Below are positions 12,395 to 24,046 of a stretch of 64,000 nt of DNA, in pieces. The notes under the pieces were generated by a model. It was not told the DNA's origin. It made no database searches and saw nothing but the letters and a program-made list of their open reading frames with translations. Position 1 is the stretch's first letter. Every line of letters starts with the position of its first letter. Origin of the DNA: Gordius sp. MW1 (Eukaryota > Nematomorpha > Gordioida > Gordea > Gordiidae); assembly GCA_964036665.1 (NCBI GenBank), contig OZ038526.1, positions 2,480,001-2,544,000 of the forward strand, read 5' to 3'. A program made the position numbers and the translations under genes.

Positions 12395-12734
12395 AGCTAG
12401 AAATAGAGACTTGGTGGAAATAGAGTGGTTCGGGCAAAAATTATATTAATAACTGGGACGGATGGCGATATCAAGTTTCTTAACTCTTAGCATTTTCAAA
12501 TACAATCAAATAAAAAAGTAACAAAATATTATTACATTATCTAAAAAATTTTATCAAGCCCGAATTGCCCGAATCCTATCATCGTGCCCGCCCGAAAATA
12601 AAATTTAAGGACAGTTGCTCGGCCCACGAGCCGGTTCGGACAGCGAGCCGGGCCGGGCAATCTGGTCTCTGGTGTGTATATAAAGTTCTACCTTGACGGT
12701 CCGAATTGGTCCTAGCCCGGCCGATAAAATGTAG
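12395..12734. repeat. Fragment of CCCGGCC-rich hAT-like sequence
   Basis: GGTTCGGGCAAAA near 12428 and the block 12555-12665, with GCCCGAATTGCCCGAATCC, GCGAGCCGGGCCGGGC and AATCTGGTCTCTGG, resemble the ends of the neighbouring hAT element. Clean termini are not visible. Confidence 0.45.
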
Positions 12735-12889
12735 GATTTTTACAGGTGTTTCATCGACCTAGAAAATGCGTTCGATAAAGTCCCCGGTCTTTAGTGTGGA
12801 AATGTATTAAAGAAAACGTTGAGCCAGAATTATTCGTCAGAGTAATTAAAGATATGCACAAGAACATACGTTAAAACAATGGTAAGAAT
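12735..12889 (+). pseudogene. Non-LTR retrotransposon RT fragment (5' part of a split copy)
   Basis: Translation gives FYRCFIDLENAFDKVPG, the start of the RT palm domain (F-I-D-L-x-K-A-F-D-x-V-P). The fragment breaks at 12889 where a foldback element is inserted, and similarity resumes at 14344. Internal stops are present. Confidence 0.75.
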
Positions 12890-14343
12890 GGGCCATTGCC
12901 ATTCCATGACAAATCAAAACGTTTTTGACCGACTATCACAGATCAGGATAATTTTTGGCGAGGGTGTAGGCCTTATTTATTAGAGTAATTTCTAAAAATT
13001 TTAGCCATTTTGGGCCAATACTTTTTAAGTTATGCACGTTAAAAGGGCCAAAATCACGTTCGGGAGCGTTTTATAGATTTTGCTATTTTTGAAAGTAATT
13101 GCGTTATTCACTCAAGTTTTGGTGCATTCTATTCCTAAAAAATCCCCTCTCGAGATATTTTAACCAAAAACCTCAAACTTTTGCGGTTAATTTTTTGTGG
13201 TCGAATTAGTGAAAAATCATAAAAACATATTTACCCTGTATATGAAATCACCAATTTCACAATGTGCACTCCTTTATGACCCATTATCATATTTCAATCA
13301 TAAAAAGTTTGGGATCGGCTACGAGATGGTAAAGAATTCGAAAAAATACATTTCCACCAAAATTATTTGTAGATGGCGGTATAAACAATTATCAAAAGAA
13401 CATATTTGCAAATTTTAAATAATAATATAGGATTAAAAATCAACTTAAATGTGAACTTTTATCTACGCAATGGGCAATTATCCTAGTTTGAAAATTAGAT
13501 CTTGAATTTTTACTTAATGTTATAGGGGTAGGCCAAAATTAATGTGACGTTGAAAAAAATAAACAAATACAAATATGGTGGCAAAATTGCTCATATATTT
13601 TTATTTTTTGTACTGATAATCCATGCTAAAAATAAAAAAATTATGCAGGATGAAAGGTGTTTTTAAAAATTGCTAGTTGTGACCATTTTTTATTTTGATT
13701 AAAATTAAAGTTATTTTCAAACTCGCTTACTTGCCCATCGCGTAGATAAAAGTTCAAAATTTAAGTTGATTTTTAATCCAATATTATTTATTTACCATAT
13801 ATTCTTTATAATTTTGCAATTTGATAAAAAAAAACAAACATCATAATATGTTCTTGTGACCGCCATCTATATATATTTTTGATGAAAATATAGTTTTTTA
13901 AATTCTTGACCATTTCGTAGCGACGAATTTTTTATGATTGAAATATGATAATGGGTCATAAAGGAGTGCACATTGTGAAATTGGTAATTTTATATACAGA
14001 GTAAATATGTTTTTATGATTTTTCACTAATTTGACCACAAATAATTAACCGCAAAAGTTTGAGGTTTTTGGTTAGATTATTTCGATAGAGGATTTTTTAT
14101 GAATTTGAGTGAATAACGCAATTACTTTCAAAATATTACAAAAATAGTAAAATCCATAAAACGCTCCCGAACGTTATTTTGCCCCTTTAAACGTCCATAA
14201 CTTAAAAAGTATTGGCCCAAAATGGATATAATTTTCAAAAATAGCCCTAATAAATGAGGCCTAAACCCTCGCTAAAATTATCCTGTTCTGAGATGGCCGA
14301 TCGAAAATCGTCTTTTTTTTGACGAATCGACATGGAATAGCCC
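12890..14343. mobile_element. Foldback transposable element with about 600-bp inverted arms
   Basis: From GGGCCATTGCC at the left, the sequence through about 13500 reappears inverted from about 13730 to 14343, which ends AATAGCCC. The arms are diverged but clearly complementary (for example GTGCACTCCTTTATGACCCA at 13266 and TGGGTCATAAAGGAGTGCAC near 13953). A short GAAT occurs on both sides (12886-12889, 14344-14347) as a possible target duplication. The element splits a retrotransposon. No transposase gene is visible. A related single-arm copy lies at 51228-52110. Confidence 0.85.
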
Positions 14344-15265
14344 GAATACACAGGGTTTTACCATTAACACTGGAGTCATCAAGGTTCATCTCTTAGTCCC
14401 TACCTATTTATAATGATAATGGATATTATTGCAAAGGATTTGGGCCCGGAAGCTCCTTTGGGGAATGATCTTTGCAAACGATAAATTCCTCTGGGGCAAA
14501 AGTGAACAAGAATTAACTAATTGTGTAAATTGATGGGTAAATACGATAGAAGAAAGTGGCTCAGGGTAAATCGAAATAAAACATAATACATCAAGACGAA
14601 GTTTAAATCAGATGATCAGCTATGTGCATCCGTTACTTTAGGCGATTGGAAACTTACAAGCGTGGATTCCTTCCAATATTTAGGATCAACACTTCAAGCG
14701 GAATGTATACAGAAATTCAAGCAAGGATAAATTCCGGAAAATTCAAATTGAGAGACTTGACAGGCGCTTTGTATGACAAAAACATCCCAACAAGACTAAA
14801 GGTAATAGTATAGGTCCATCATACAGCTAACAGTCCTGTATAGCTCGGAATCATGGGCTATGCGTAAAAGGGAACAGTAGCGCCTTGATGGACATGAGAA
14901 TGCTAAGATGAGTGCTAGGAGTAAAAAGGGACATAAACGAAATGAAGAAATTTGAGTGCAACATCTATTAATACAAAGCTCCAAACAAACAAATTTAGAT
15001 GGTATGGCCATGTCGAGAGAAGAGACGATAGCTACGTTAGAAAGAAAATTGAACGAATAAACGCAGGAAAACGAAAGAGGAAAACCTAAACTTGCGTGGA
15101 GTCATAATATAAGGCACGATATAAAAATTTACAAGAGAAAAAAGATATAAGTAAATTTAGAGGCAAATGGATATCAATGTTGAAAGGACTGAAATCAATG
15201 TAGATAGGACTGACAACCAGCCTAGGTGATAAACAGTCATAGAAAGAAGAATAAAACAATATAAA
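14344..15265 (+). pseudogene. Non-LTR retrotransposon RT and 3' region (second part of the split copy)
   Basis: RT motifs QGSSLSPYLFIMIMDIIAK and a degenerate MIFANDK (usual F-A-D-D) are followed by the 3' signature of the clade, KFRWYGHVERRDDSY. Several stops and frameshifts mean it is inactive. The family is shared with the fragment at 46255-46660. Confidence 0.75.
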
Positions 15266-15744
15266 AAATTTAGAGGCACCTGAAGTTGTAGGAAATTAGG
15301 TTAAAAGAACATTATGAATAACAATTTAGAAAACTATGCAACTTTTAGATATTCCTCTTCGGTTAATAAAGAGCGCGTTTTCTCTGCTTATAAAATAATT
15401 TTATGCTTTATGTCACGACTTTTCTATTGAAAATTTAAAATAATTATTGTCCTTTAGTACTATGCAAATTATGGTAACATTATATAAAGTGTTTGAATTT
15501 GTCTACCTAAAAGCATATACTGTCATTAATAAGTTGTCATTAATAAACAAATGTCTATTTGCCAACTTGATTATTTGAATTTTTAATTCTCAATAAACTC
15601 CTGGTACACTTTATATTTTGACGTCTGAAAATAATTAAATTGTTTATTTTAGGCACTTAGTATGTTTGACATCGTCATTAGACTTATCATAAATTAAAAG
15701 ACCATTTTATATACAAACAACCTAAATAGTTGGCATGTAAGCTG

Positions 15745-15851
15745 ATGGCTTTTGCAAATTCTCTCATTACCTACCCCATTTTTAAACACAGACATTTATC
15801 AAAGGCTTTGAACTTTGTGGTGTGCCGAAATTATGCCAAATCCTTTAGCAG
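15745..15851 (+). CDS. Possible first exon of a nuclear-encoded mitochondrial protein
   Basis: From ATG 15745 the frame encodes MAFANSLITYPIFKHRHLSK and continues to CRNYAKSFSR, then meets AGCAG|GTATAA, a good splice donor. The peptide lacks acidic residues, is rich in Arg, Lys, Ser and hydrophobics, and ends in R-N-Y-A-K, all typical of a mitochondrial presequence. I found no downstream exon: a LINE 3' end follows within 50 nt. It may be a real first exon, a gene broken by the insertion, or chance. Confidence 0.3.
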
Positions 15852-15894
15852 GTATAAAATTATGCGATCAATGCAGGCGCGTAGAAAATATAAC

Positions 15895-16400
15895 GAAATT
15901 CTTTTTATTCTTCTTTATCAAGTATTGGTCCCACGGTCGTGGGGTATGTTTTGATGAGTTTCTTCCATCTTGATCAGATAAGTGCCATATCTTTCTTAGT
16001 TTTCTTCACTTTGTCAACTTGTCCTTTCCACATGACTCGAGCATCCTCTTCCTCTCTTCTCCGGTACCTCAATGTCCAGTACCTTTCGATTTAAACCACT
16101 CATCTCCCTTTTTAGTATATGACCATACCACTTTAGCCGATTTTCGTTCAAGTCCGCCATAGGTTGAATCCAATTTTTGTCTTAAGAAAGTCAGTCGTCA
16201 TATGGTCGAGCTTAGTAAACCTAGCTCCACCAAATCATGCTCATCTCCGTGGCTTGTAATAACTTTTCTTCCATGGGTTTAATGCCCAGGTTTCACTACC
16301 ATAGTGTAACACAGGTCTTACGATAGATTTTAACTCTTCAACAATATTAGCATCTTCTTGTGGCACATTACACAGGATTATAGTAAAAAGGGTTGGTAGT
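15895..16400 (-). pseudogene. Non-LTR retrotransposon 3' end
   Basis: The minus strand encodes broken pieces of the 3' part of RT ORF2: NRLKWYGHILK, VMWKGQVDKVK, a DMALI-like block and SRWKKLIKTYPTTVGP. They end in a GATAAAGAAGAA-type tail. The same order occurs at 48998-49342 on the plus strand, so both belong to one family. Many stops are present. Confidence 0.75.
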
Positions 16401-16598
16401 GTATTTTATTATATCGAAATTATAACAATATTAAAGAATATATAAATCGCGCATTTATATATCAGTAAGTGTTGGAGGTAACGATAAACATTCAAATTCA
16501 AGTTAATTCTCCTCAAATATTCTTTCTCTTTTAACCTTGCGCGTATTTCTACCAAATCTCTTTCGAGGTAAATCAACTTAACTTTTAATAGTATCACT

Positions 16599-16758
16599 CA
16601 TAGGCGTAGTCATGGCCCCCCCCCTAAATGACGAAAAAAAATGTTCCAATGCAAAAACCTATAAAAATGATAAAAATTCATGTTCCCCCCCCCCCCTTAA
16701 TTGAACTTTTAAACGTTTCGCCCCACCCCCCTTTAATCCAAAACCTGACACACCCATG
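16599..16758. mobile_element. hAT-type MITE (CATGGGCGTAGCC family), C-rich copy
   Basis: Degenerate ends CATAGGCGTAGTC and CACACCCATG. Flanks GTATCACT and GTTTCACT match at 7 of 8 positions. The interior contains long C tracts. Confidence 0.7.
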
Positions 16759-16759
16759 G

Positions 16760-18149
16760 TTTCACTACTGGATATAATCTGCCATATAGACCATCCTTTT
16801 TGGATTTGTGCATTCAGTGGCCTAATTAGCATTTTTTTTGTTGAAGGGGGGGGGGGGGCTCATTTAAATATTACACCAGAGGGGAGGGTTCAATAACGAT
16901 TTAAAAAATGTTCCATATCCATTTGTCAAACTTAATAATTAACTGTTCCTTTGTGTAAGGTCTTTTTCAAAATTCACTTCAACTTGTACCTTTTTATGTC
17001 CATATGAATATTAGTTTCCTAAATCTAAATTTTCCCATTTCGTTTACCTTTACTTTCGCATGAGCATCCAAATTTAGATGTCTGCAATGGGCCCCTTTAA
17101 ATCAATCAGCGCGCCCGTTACATATATGTATGCCCTGGGCAAAGTCCAGGCCCATCAAAATAATAAATGATGTACCCGGCTCGCAAATTTTTACAAAGTC
17201 CAAGGCTGAGACCGTTTTCAAAAACTTTTATTTTGCATCTTTTAATTTTGGATTTAGTTTATTTAGTTGAAGAACAATATTTAAATGGTGAAGTTATTAA
17301 TATCTATGTAAAAAATCATGCTTATCTAAATTGATTAGCCTAGTCAAAATTTTATAGATTTAGGGTTTGATTCGATGAAACCAAGTCGATATACAGTCAT
17401 TTATTAACTTATCATTCTAAAATGCGCGTTGAGATTTTGATGAGTGAATGATTTACATTATTCTATTTTTATTGTTAATTTAAAAATCATTAAATAATTA
17501 TAAACGAATATTAAACATAATGAAAACACACCTATGTTTATAATTCATAACACACAAAAAAAATGTATAATTATGTAACGGGCTCATGGGGCCTTACTTA
17601 TATCCATGTACCGCCCGAGCCCGCTAGGCCGTATTACTGCCCGTACGTGGCTATCGTTTAAAGCAAAAGCCTGGCGGTGATTTTGCTTAAAAGCGAAATT
17701 TCTTGCATTAGAATATATTTTAGTCATGAAAAATGCACATAGATAACAGCCAAACTATGTAATTAATAAGTTTGTATTAAGGCTACAAAAAATTATATGA
17801 CAAATAGTGAGTTTATACAAAACAACTAAAGCCCAAATGGAAGGGGTATATTGACAAGAAAAATATTAAATTTTGTAAATGATACCATTGGTAAAATTAT
17901 ATAGCGACTGTCATGATACCAATTTGGTATTGTCCCAATCTCAAATAATCTCAAATAATATACCATTCATATCTGATTCAAGCTGTGTTTGGAGCTTTTA
18001 AAAAAGTTAAGAATTGATTTCCCGCTTTTTTTCAATGCTTGTTAATAAACAACAAAGCGAAAATTTATACAAATAAGTTACTTAGCTCATTTAAAATATT
18101 TACTTATTTAAAAAACAAATAAAAATAATTACTATTAATTAAATTGCGA
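16760..18149. other. AT-rich DNA with scattered repeat fragments
   Basis: It contains a 12-base G tract near 16847, and G+C-rich patches at 17080-17170 and 17575-17660 with GCCCGTTACATA and TATGTAACGGGC in inverted orientation. The latter suggests an eroded TIR element of about 0.5 kb. No gene was seen. Confidence 0.35.
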
Positions 18150-18264
18150 TATATTAAATATTGCTTGGGGGCCATAGGGGCCAGGATTTTTCCCTTGAGG
18201 GGCCAAGATTTTTCACTTGGGGAGGGGGGGCTTGGCCTCCCGCTAGCTACGCACTGTGTGCATT

Positions 18265-18500
18265 GACATCTTTTGTGCAACCCTCTTTATGTAGAATCGA
18301 GCCGAGATATGTAAATCTATCTACTTATGGGTATTTTAGATCATCTAACGATGGGGTACTTGTAACGTTCATCTCCGTGTATACCTTTTCCAATTGTTGA
18401 TTCTTAACCCATGTCCAGCTAAGCGCTTCAGCCGTTTTTCGGCTTTTTCGATTACATTCTCCTTTGTCTCTTCGTATAGTATATATCATCGGCAAGCAAA
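18265..18500 (-). pseudogene. Non-LTR retrotransposon RT fragment
   Basis: The minus strand reads through LPMIYTIRRDK, SLDDLKYP and VDRFTYLGSIL, the segment after the catalytic Y-A-D-D in the same family as the copy at 48324-49360. It is short and interrupted by stops. Confidence 0.6.
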
Positions 18501-18504
18501 ACTA

Positions 18505-18640
18505 TTGTTTCGATCTCGTCTCGGTCTCGAAAGCAAAATCTCGTCTCGTCTCGGATGCGATTATTAAAATCTCGATCTCGTCTCGGCCTAGAAAAATCTC
18601 GATCTCGTCTAGTCTCGGTGAGAATTCTCGTCACGACTTT
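18505..18640. repeat. TCTCG-rich degenerate simple repeat
   Basis: It contains many overlapping TCTCG/TCTCGTCTCG units separated by AAAATC spacers. A second patch with the same motif lies at 21205-21260. Both strands are open over the block because the repeat lacks stops, so the open frames are not evidence of a gene. Confidence 0.7.
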
Positions 18641-18759
18641 AAAAATAATTTTACCATATATATTTCTTTTCTGGCTCTTATAAGTTATTATATAAGATAT
18701 GTATTGGTCATAATGGAACCAATTTTTTATCTCAAACTCCAAAACACAAGCTAGATGAG

Positions 18760-19320
18760 TAATTTAAGGTAGGAAGCAGTAATAGAGTGTTATATAATAC
18801 TTGACTCAAAGGTATAAAGTTGCTAATTAATAACTTTTATTTCCTGGCTAAGGCTCAATAAAAGGGTAAAGTTTAATAATATCATCATATTTTGACATAA
18901 TGAATTTATTGAGATCCTATACAATGGTTAAAATAATGACAAAAATGCGAGAACATTTAAAAACATTATCATTATTTATAACAAGTAATTATATCTGAAC
19001 ATTGCAAATACAGGCATTATTTCTGGAAGAACATAAAAGTTTTGAGATCTTACGTTAATGCACATATATAATTTAATTAAAGTTGTTAAATATAAAATTT
19101 AAACAATTCTATTATAGTGTGACATTTATTTATTTATAACAGGGTATTAACTTAATCCATTTATTATTTATTCTGGCAAAAAATAATTAAGCACTAATGC
19201 TTATGTTAAAATATTTTAATTTATTGATAAACCGCACGTGCAAAAAATTCAGTGAATTTGAATGCATCTGTCAAGCATCCATTTTGAAGTAAAATGTTAT
19301 GAATGTGATGGGTTGAAATT
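18760..19320. other. AT-rich DNA, nothing recognised
   Basis: I see no coding frame, repeat boundary or RNA motif here. Confidence 0.35.
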
Positions 19321-19329
19321 TGTTGAGGT

Positions 19330-19470
19330 GTGCCCTGAGTTTAGGCATGGCAAGCTCCTGACAGATTCATGAGTTAATCTATCACGATGTTTTCGAATAG
19401 GCAGAGACGCCTTCGAAAACAATCTTTCGGCAGGCACCGAGGTTGCCGGGGTGCTTAGTTAAACTCTAGT
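19330..19470 (+). ncRNA. Candidate structured RNA in a local G+C island
   Basis: Within very AT-rich DNA this segment can form a 9-bp perfect stem, GTTTTCGAA with TTCGAAAAC, around an inner GGC/GCC stem (19387-19423). Smaller hairpins are also possible: TGCC...GGCA upstream, GCACC...GGTGC downstream. A GGATAATTATTTTTG run about 30 nt further on resembles an Sm-site context. I compared it mentally with spliceosomal, SRP, RNase P/MRP, 7SK and U3 RNAs and found no convincing match. The strand is arbitrary. It may equally be a decayed palindromic repeat. Confidence 0.25.
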
Positions 19471-20135
19471 CATTGCTGCTAAATTGGGATAATTATTTTT
19501 GTTAATCAACTAATTATATAATATATACAATTATTTAGTCATTTTTAAAGAATATGTTTGATATATAATCACTGTCAAATGTTTAGATTTTTGAAGCATC
19601 TAGGTTGGCTGATAAAATGTTGTTGGGCAGTTTAATTATTTATTAACTTGAGTAGGGTAAAGGTTATAATAATCCTTATAATGGTAACGTTTAAGATGTT
19701 GCTGAAGATTTAAAGTATTGCTATCAGTCATTTTTTCTGTTTTAAAGCAAATTTACACTTCCCGATTTTATTTGATTCATCCTTGGTAAATGTGAAATGA
19801 TTGTGCAGCTTGTTCTTTTTTGAGTTGGATGATGAACTTGTTGCGCAGAAACTCATTATAGGTGTAAAATTTTTATATTATATAATAATGCTATACAAAT
19901 AAGTAATAAATACATAATTAATTGTTCATATACCCTAAGGGCCACTAATACTATGTTGTCTACTGAATATGATTATATTACAAATTTGAAATTTGCGCGA
20001 AGCGGATAATTAGGTGCGTAAGTAATTTGGTATCCAAAGTTTCAAATCATATTAATTTGCAAATATCCTAAATGTAAATCTCGTAAAATAAAAATTCATA
20101 AATAGCTAAATTAAGTCTCAATAGTTAAAAATAAC

Positions 20136-21185
20136 TCGAGCCTTCGGCCCTCGTGAGAAGTGGAAGGGGGAATGGGAGTAGGAGAAGGGGGGAAGGGAAG
20201 GGGGAACTCTTCTATAATCCATATAAACGTAGCATATTTGCTATGCAATTTATGGGCGAGAAAGGTGGGAAGGGGCGAGAATGCCTATAGGGGGGTATTA
20301 AATGCAAAATAATTAGTTAATTAGTTATAGTCCCTTGTAGGGGAGGGCATAGGGTAATTATCAATGTTAACCAATTCAAAAACGAAAAAAAAAATTTCGA
20401 TTTATACTTTGGCCAATGGTCATTTTTTTCATTGGTCAGTAGCCTGCGGACGATCAAAAAGTCATATTATCAATGTTATTAAGAAGAACAAAATATTAAT
20501 TTAATTTAAAAAAAAATAAAAATTTTGCCCTCGCCGGGATACGAACCCACATCAGTAGAGGCATCTGTTTACGCCATGCGCCATAACCCGTCACACCATG
20601 ATGGATAGTAGAAGTCTTTATGTTATTATAGATAATGAAATAATAAAGTTGTGTTTTATGTTTAGAAAATCAATATATTTCATCGGTCAGTAGCCAGCGG
20701 ACGGTCAAAAAGTCATATTATCAATGGAACAAGAACAAAATATTAATTTAATTTAAAAAAAAATTCCTTTTAGTTTTTAAAAAGGGCTAAATTCTGAAAC
20801 TCCCGATTCGCTCGAAACTTTACCCGTAGGTTTCCAGGGCGGCCATGGGTAAAATAGCTTTTTCAGATTCCTAAATAATCTTTTCGTTTTAAAAATATAG
20901 GACATTTCCCGGCCTGTTTCATATAAAATGGTAGAAGTTTTTATGTTATTAATATAGATAATGAAATAATATTAAAACCCGACCCCGCCCGAAAAATCGA
21001 TAACGAGAGAGAGATGATGTGGGGAGGAGACACGCGTATGTATTACTATTCTAACACAGCGAGGGAGATAGAGATGAGGGGTGGGGCACCTCTTATGCAT
21101 TAATTTAAAAAAATCGATAAAAACAGTGAAGGGTAACGGACAACGGACAACCAAAAACGAGCCCATAAATTGCATAGCAATTAAA
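20136..21185 (+). repeat. Composite repeat element, copy A
   Basis: It begins with CCTTCGGCCCTCGTGAGAAG. Sub-terminal inverted motifs are TTGCTATGCAATTTATGGGC (20237) and its complement ending GCAATT near 21180. Inside are a TGGCCAATGGTCAT hairpin unit, a reversed tRNA-like head with box B (GGGATACGAACCCA, 20529-20606), a block shared with Helitron 3 in reverse (20785-20920), and a GAGAGAGATGATGTGGGG block. The same order recurs in copy B at 31225. Confidence 0.65.
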
Positions 21186-21862
21186 AATTACAGTCAAGAT
21201 CTCGCTGATAAAATCTCGTCTCGTCTCGAGGTAAAAATTCTCGTCTCGATCTCGTTCAAAGTTTTGCCAATATTTTTATAAAGAATGGATTTAAAACAAT
21301 ACATTTGAAGGATATAGGCATTATATCCCTTAATGCCTTGGAATCAACTAATCATTTAATAAAAGATGAATTTACGTTGAGGGAATCCCAATCAGCAGGT
21401 TCAAAATGGTAGCAATTGACATGAACAAAACATGGTCACGCAAGTACAAATATTCATAAAAATTCATTACAACACCAACTATCAATTAGCTATGGACTCA
21501 GAGCTACCAATTTGCTAATTTTAATAGCAATTGCCTATCGAAAAACTAACTTGGTTTTACCGCATGTGCCTTCAGGCACGGGGGATTATAAATGAAAAAG
21601 ACATTAGCAATGTCAAAAACCTAAACTTCGAACCATATGATGAATTCAAGACACCGAATTTTAAGCTATGGCTTTGTTAATTACCCAATGATTCCACAAA
21701 ATGGTTTAAGGTTAAATGTAATTGTTTGATGTTTTTCAAACAGTATATTTGCAAGCATAGTGATTTTTTTTAAACTAGATATTTTTATTAAATGGTATAC
21801 AAAAATTACATACACGACTAAAAAAAATATAAAAACGCGCTATAACTAAACGGATCCTTTCA
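21186..21862. other. AT-rich DNA with a TCTCG repeat patch
   Basis: 21205-21260 repeats TCTCGTCTCG as at 18505-18640. A short GTGCCTTCAGGCAC hairpin occurs near 21574. No gene was recognised. Confidence 0.4.
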
Positions 21863-22245
21863 AGTCAACTCACAAAGGGTCAACTCACAAATCGTTAACA
21901 GGAGTTAACGATCGTTAACCTTTTTATAATGCGCATGCGTATGCATTTAACAGACCAATCAGATAGCTGCGCATTTATCAGATTTTTAATAATGCGCATG
22001 CGTATGCATTTAACAATTATTGCTGCACTATAAAACTTTAAGGGACAGGATTAAAGTTCGGGGTAGTGTTTTATTAGGTCAGCGTTTTAGGTTAGGGTTA
22101 GGATTAGATGCACATCAAATTCCCTCCCCATTTGAGATTTAATTCTAATATATTGATTATCTAAATCGTTAACCCTTTTTATAATGCGCATGCGTCATCC
22201 ATCGTTAACCCTTATTTGTGAGTTGGACCTTTGTGAGCTGACACG
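21863..22245. mobile_element. TIR element with duplicated ends and GCGCATGCG motifs
   Basis: The left end carries GTCAACTCACAAA twice, and the right end carries the complements TTTGTGAGTTGGACC and TTTGTGAGCTGAC. GTTAAC motifs follow inside each end. AATGCGCATGCGTATGCATT occurs twice and a shorter version once internally. Similar ACGGATYC sequences flank it, but the exact insertion boundary is unclear. No coding frame. Confidence 0.6.
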
Positions 22246-22249
22246 GATT

Positions 22250-23229
22250 CTAAACGGATGGCATTGATCCGTGTATGGAAATCGTGTTGGATTTAACGAT
22301 TTCCATTTTGATCTTTTGATTTGACAATTAAATTTAAACTTTGCATACCACCATAAGAAGCTAAGTGTGTGCTTATAGGAAAAAAAGGGGGCAGTCCCTC
22401 ATAAGTTAAATTAGCTTTTATTGTTCAATAATAGTAAGTTTAAATCGGGTATCTTGACCATAACAACTTTTAGGCTAAAGGTGACTCCAGCAAAGAATGT
22501 TTACTATGTAAATGTATTTAAAATTAATTATGTTAATATTCTAATAAAAATTTCAATAATTCAGGGGGCATTCATCAAGTTTTAGATTTCAATTGACAAG
22601 GCATAGTAAAATTAAGAGGAAGGGCAAAGTATATTATCAAGCCTCCTATCTATTTTTTAGCTAAAATAAATAAGTGCATAAATTTTTTCACAAACTCAAT
22701 TTTTTATAAAAATCTAATATATAGAACATTAACGCAATGATAACTTAATTATTATTTATTGAATTATAAACTGAGTATCATTTTTAATTAGGCATCTAAA
22801 GTTTACTGGACACTTTGTAAAGAATTATTAAACATTTTTTTTGAATAATAAGTTATTTTAGAACTATTAAGTTGTGTTTAATTACTGAGCAATGCTCTAA
22901 AATAACTTATCAATTCGTATTATTAAGCAATTTTATTAAATTACTAGATTCCTGCATGAGGATAGCATTACAATCAATTGAACCAAGAATTAACAAATTG
23001 GCTGAAGATGTTCAGCAGCAGAAATCTCATTAAATATATTTCCGAATGCATATTTTTTTTATTTTAAACATTGTTTTTATGTTTAATTATGAAGTTTTTA
23101 TGTTATTATTATTTCATTATCTATTTAAATTTTAAATAGATAATGAAATAATAAAGTTGTGTTTTATGTTTATTATATAATAAAATGAAAAAATAATAGA
23201 AAATCAATATATTATAGATAATATAATAA
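22250..23229. other. AT-rich DNA, nothing recognised
   Basis: No repeat termini, RNA gene or coding frame could be supported. Confidence 0.35.
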
Positions 23230-23317
23230 ATATAAATTATTATGAAAAAAATGGGGGCCGCAAACAAATTATAAAATACTTGGGGGGCCGCGTGTATAAA
23301 AAGGTTAAGAACCACTG
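23230..23317. mobile_element. hAT element end (CAGTGGTTCTTAACC type), truncated
   Basis: The segment ends AAGGTTAAGAACCACTG, the complement of the CAGTGGTTCTTAACCTT terminus typical of Charlie/Zaphod-like hAT elements. It is preceded by GGGGGCCGC blocks. No matching left terminus was found, so it is a fragment. Confidence 0.65.
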
Positions 23318-23999
23318 CCCTAGATGATGCAGGCCTACCCAAATGGCAGAGATCTTCATGCGAGAGCAATTAATTTTTATTTATCATTAATAGAAAGTTA
23401 GCGAAAAGAGAGCGATCTTTAAAGTGTTATTACAAAATAAATGTCTAAATCATTGTATTTCATTGACAAAATACGTATATTATTCGATTATTTTACTTAC
23501 ACATTTTTAAATATGACTATCAATATTATATATAGTTTTAACTGCGGCGGGATATTATGACGAAAAAAAAAGTGAAAACAAATAAATTATATTTGGGATT
23601 TGTGGTTATCAAACACAGAATGCGCTAGTAATCAATTAGCGTACAATAATAATTGTACGGGGGAGGGAAAGTATAATATTTAAGTTCGGCGAAAGTTGAT
23701 GCAGACCTCGACATTTATAAACGCTACCTCAAATTTTATATTTTACACGCTCGTTGTATATGTTTATAATCATGTTTCTGGATGATGGTGCATAAAGTAT
23801 AAGATTTTTCGGAAGTAAAAGCGAATACAGATACTACACAATTCAAATATTTTGTATATTCTCACCTATTGCAAAAATACATTATGCTTAAAAGGAGATT
23901 GTTGTTTTTATGCTATCAATTTAAATTGCGACTTTCAATTTTAAATAAAAATAAATAAGTTTGCAATCTAATTGTACTTGATAACAATTAAAATACAAA

Positions 24000-24022
24000 T
24001 GACGTCATTTTAAATATAATAA
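24000..24022 (+). promoter_or_regulatory. CRE-like palindrome and TATA-like run before the basic-protein gene
   Basis: A perfect TGACGTCA (24000-24007), the consensus CREB/CREM/ATF site, lies 40 nt before the start codon and is followed by the AT-rich run AAATATAATAA. CREM-type factors drive spermatid genes in animals. Whether the site works here is inference. Confidence 0.4.
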
Positions 24023-24046
24023 TAGAAGATTAAACAGGGCAAAATA

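Noticed and set aside
18452..18754. Overlapping open frames on both strands
   Set aside because: They arise from the stop-free TCTCG repeat and carry no protein similarity.
20529..20606. Possible tRNA gene (box B GGGTTCGTATCCC on the minus strand)
   Set aside because: The same block recurs in all composite repeat copies with mutations, and no acceptor stem pairs, so it is a SINE-like head and not a tRNA gene.
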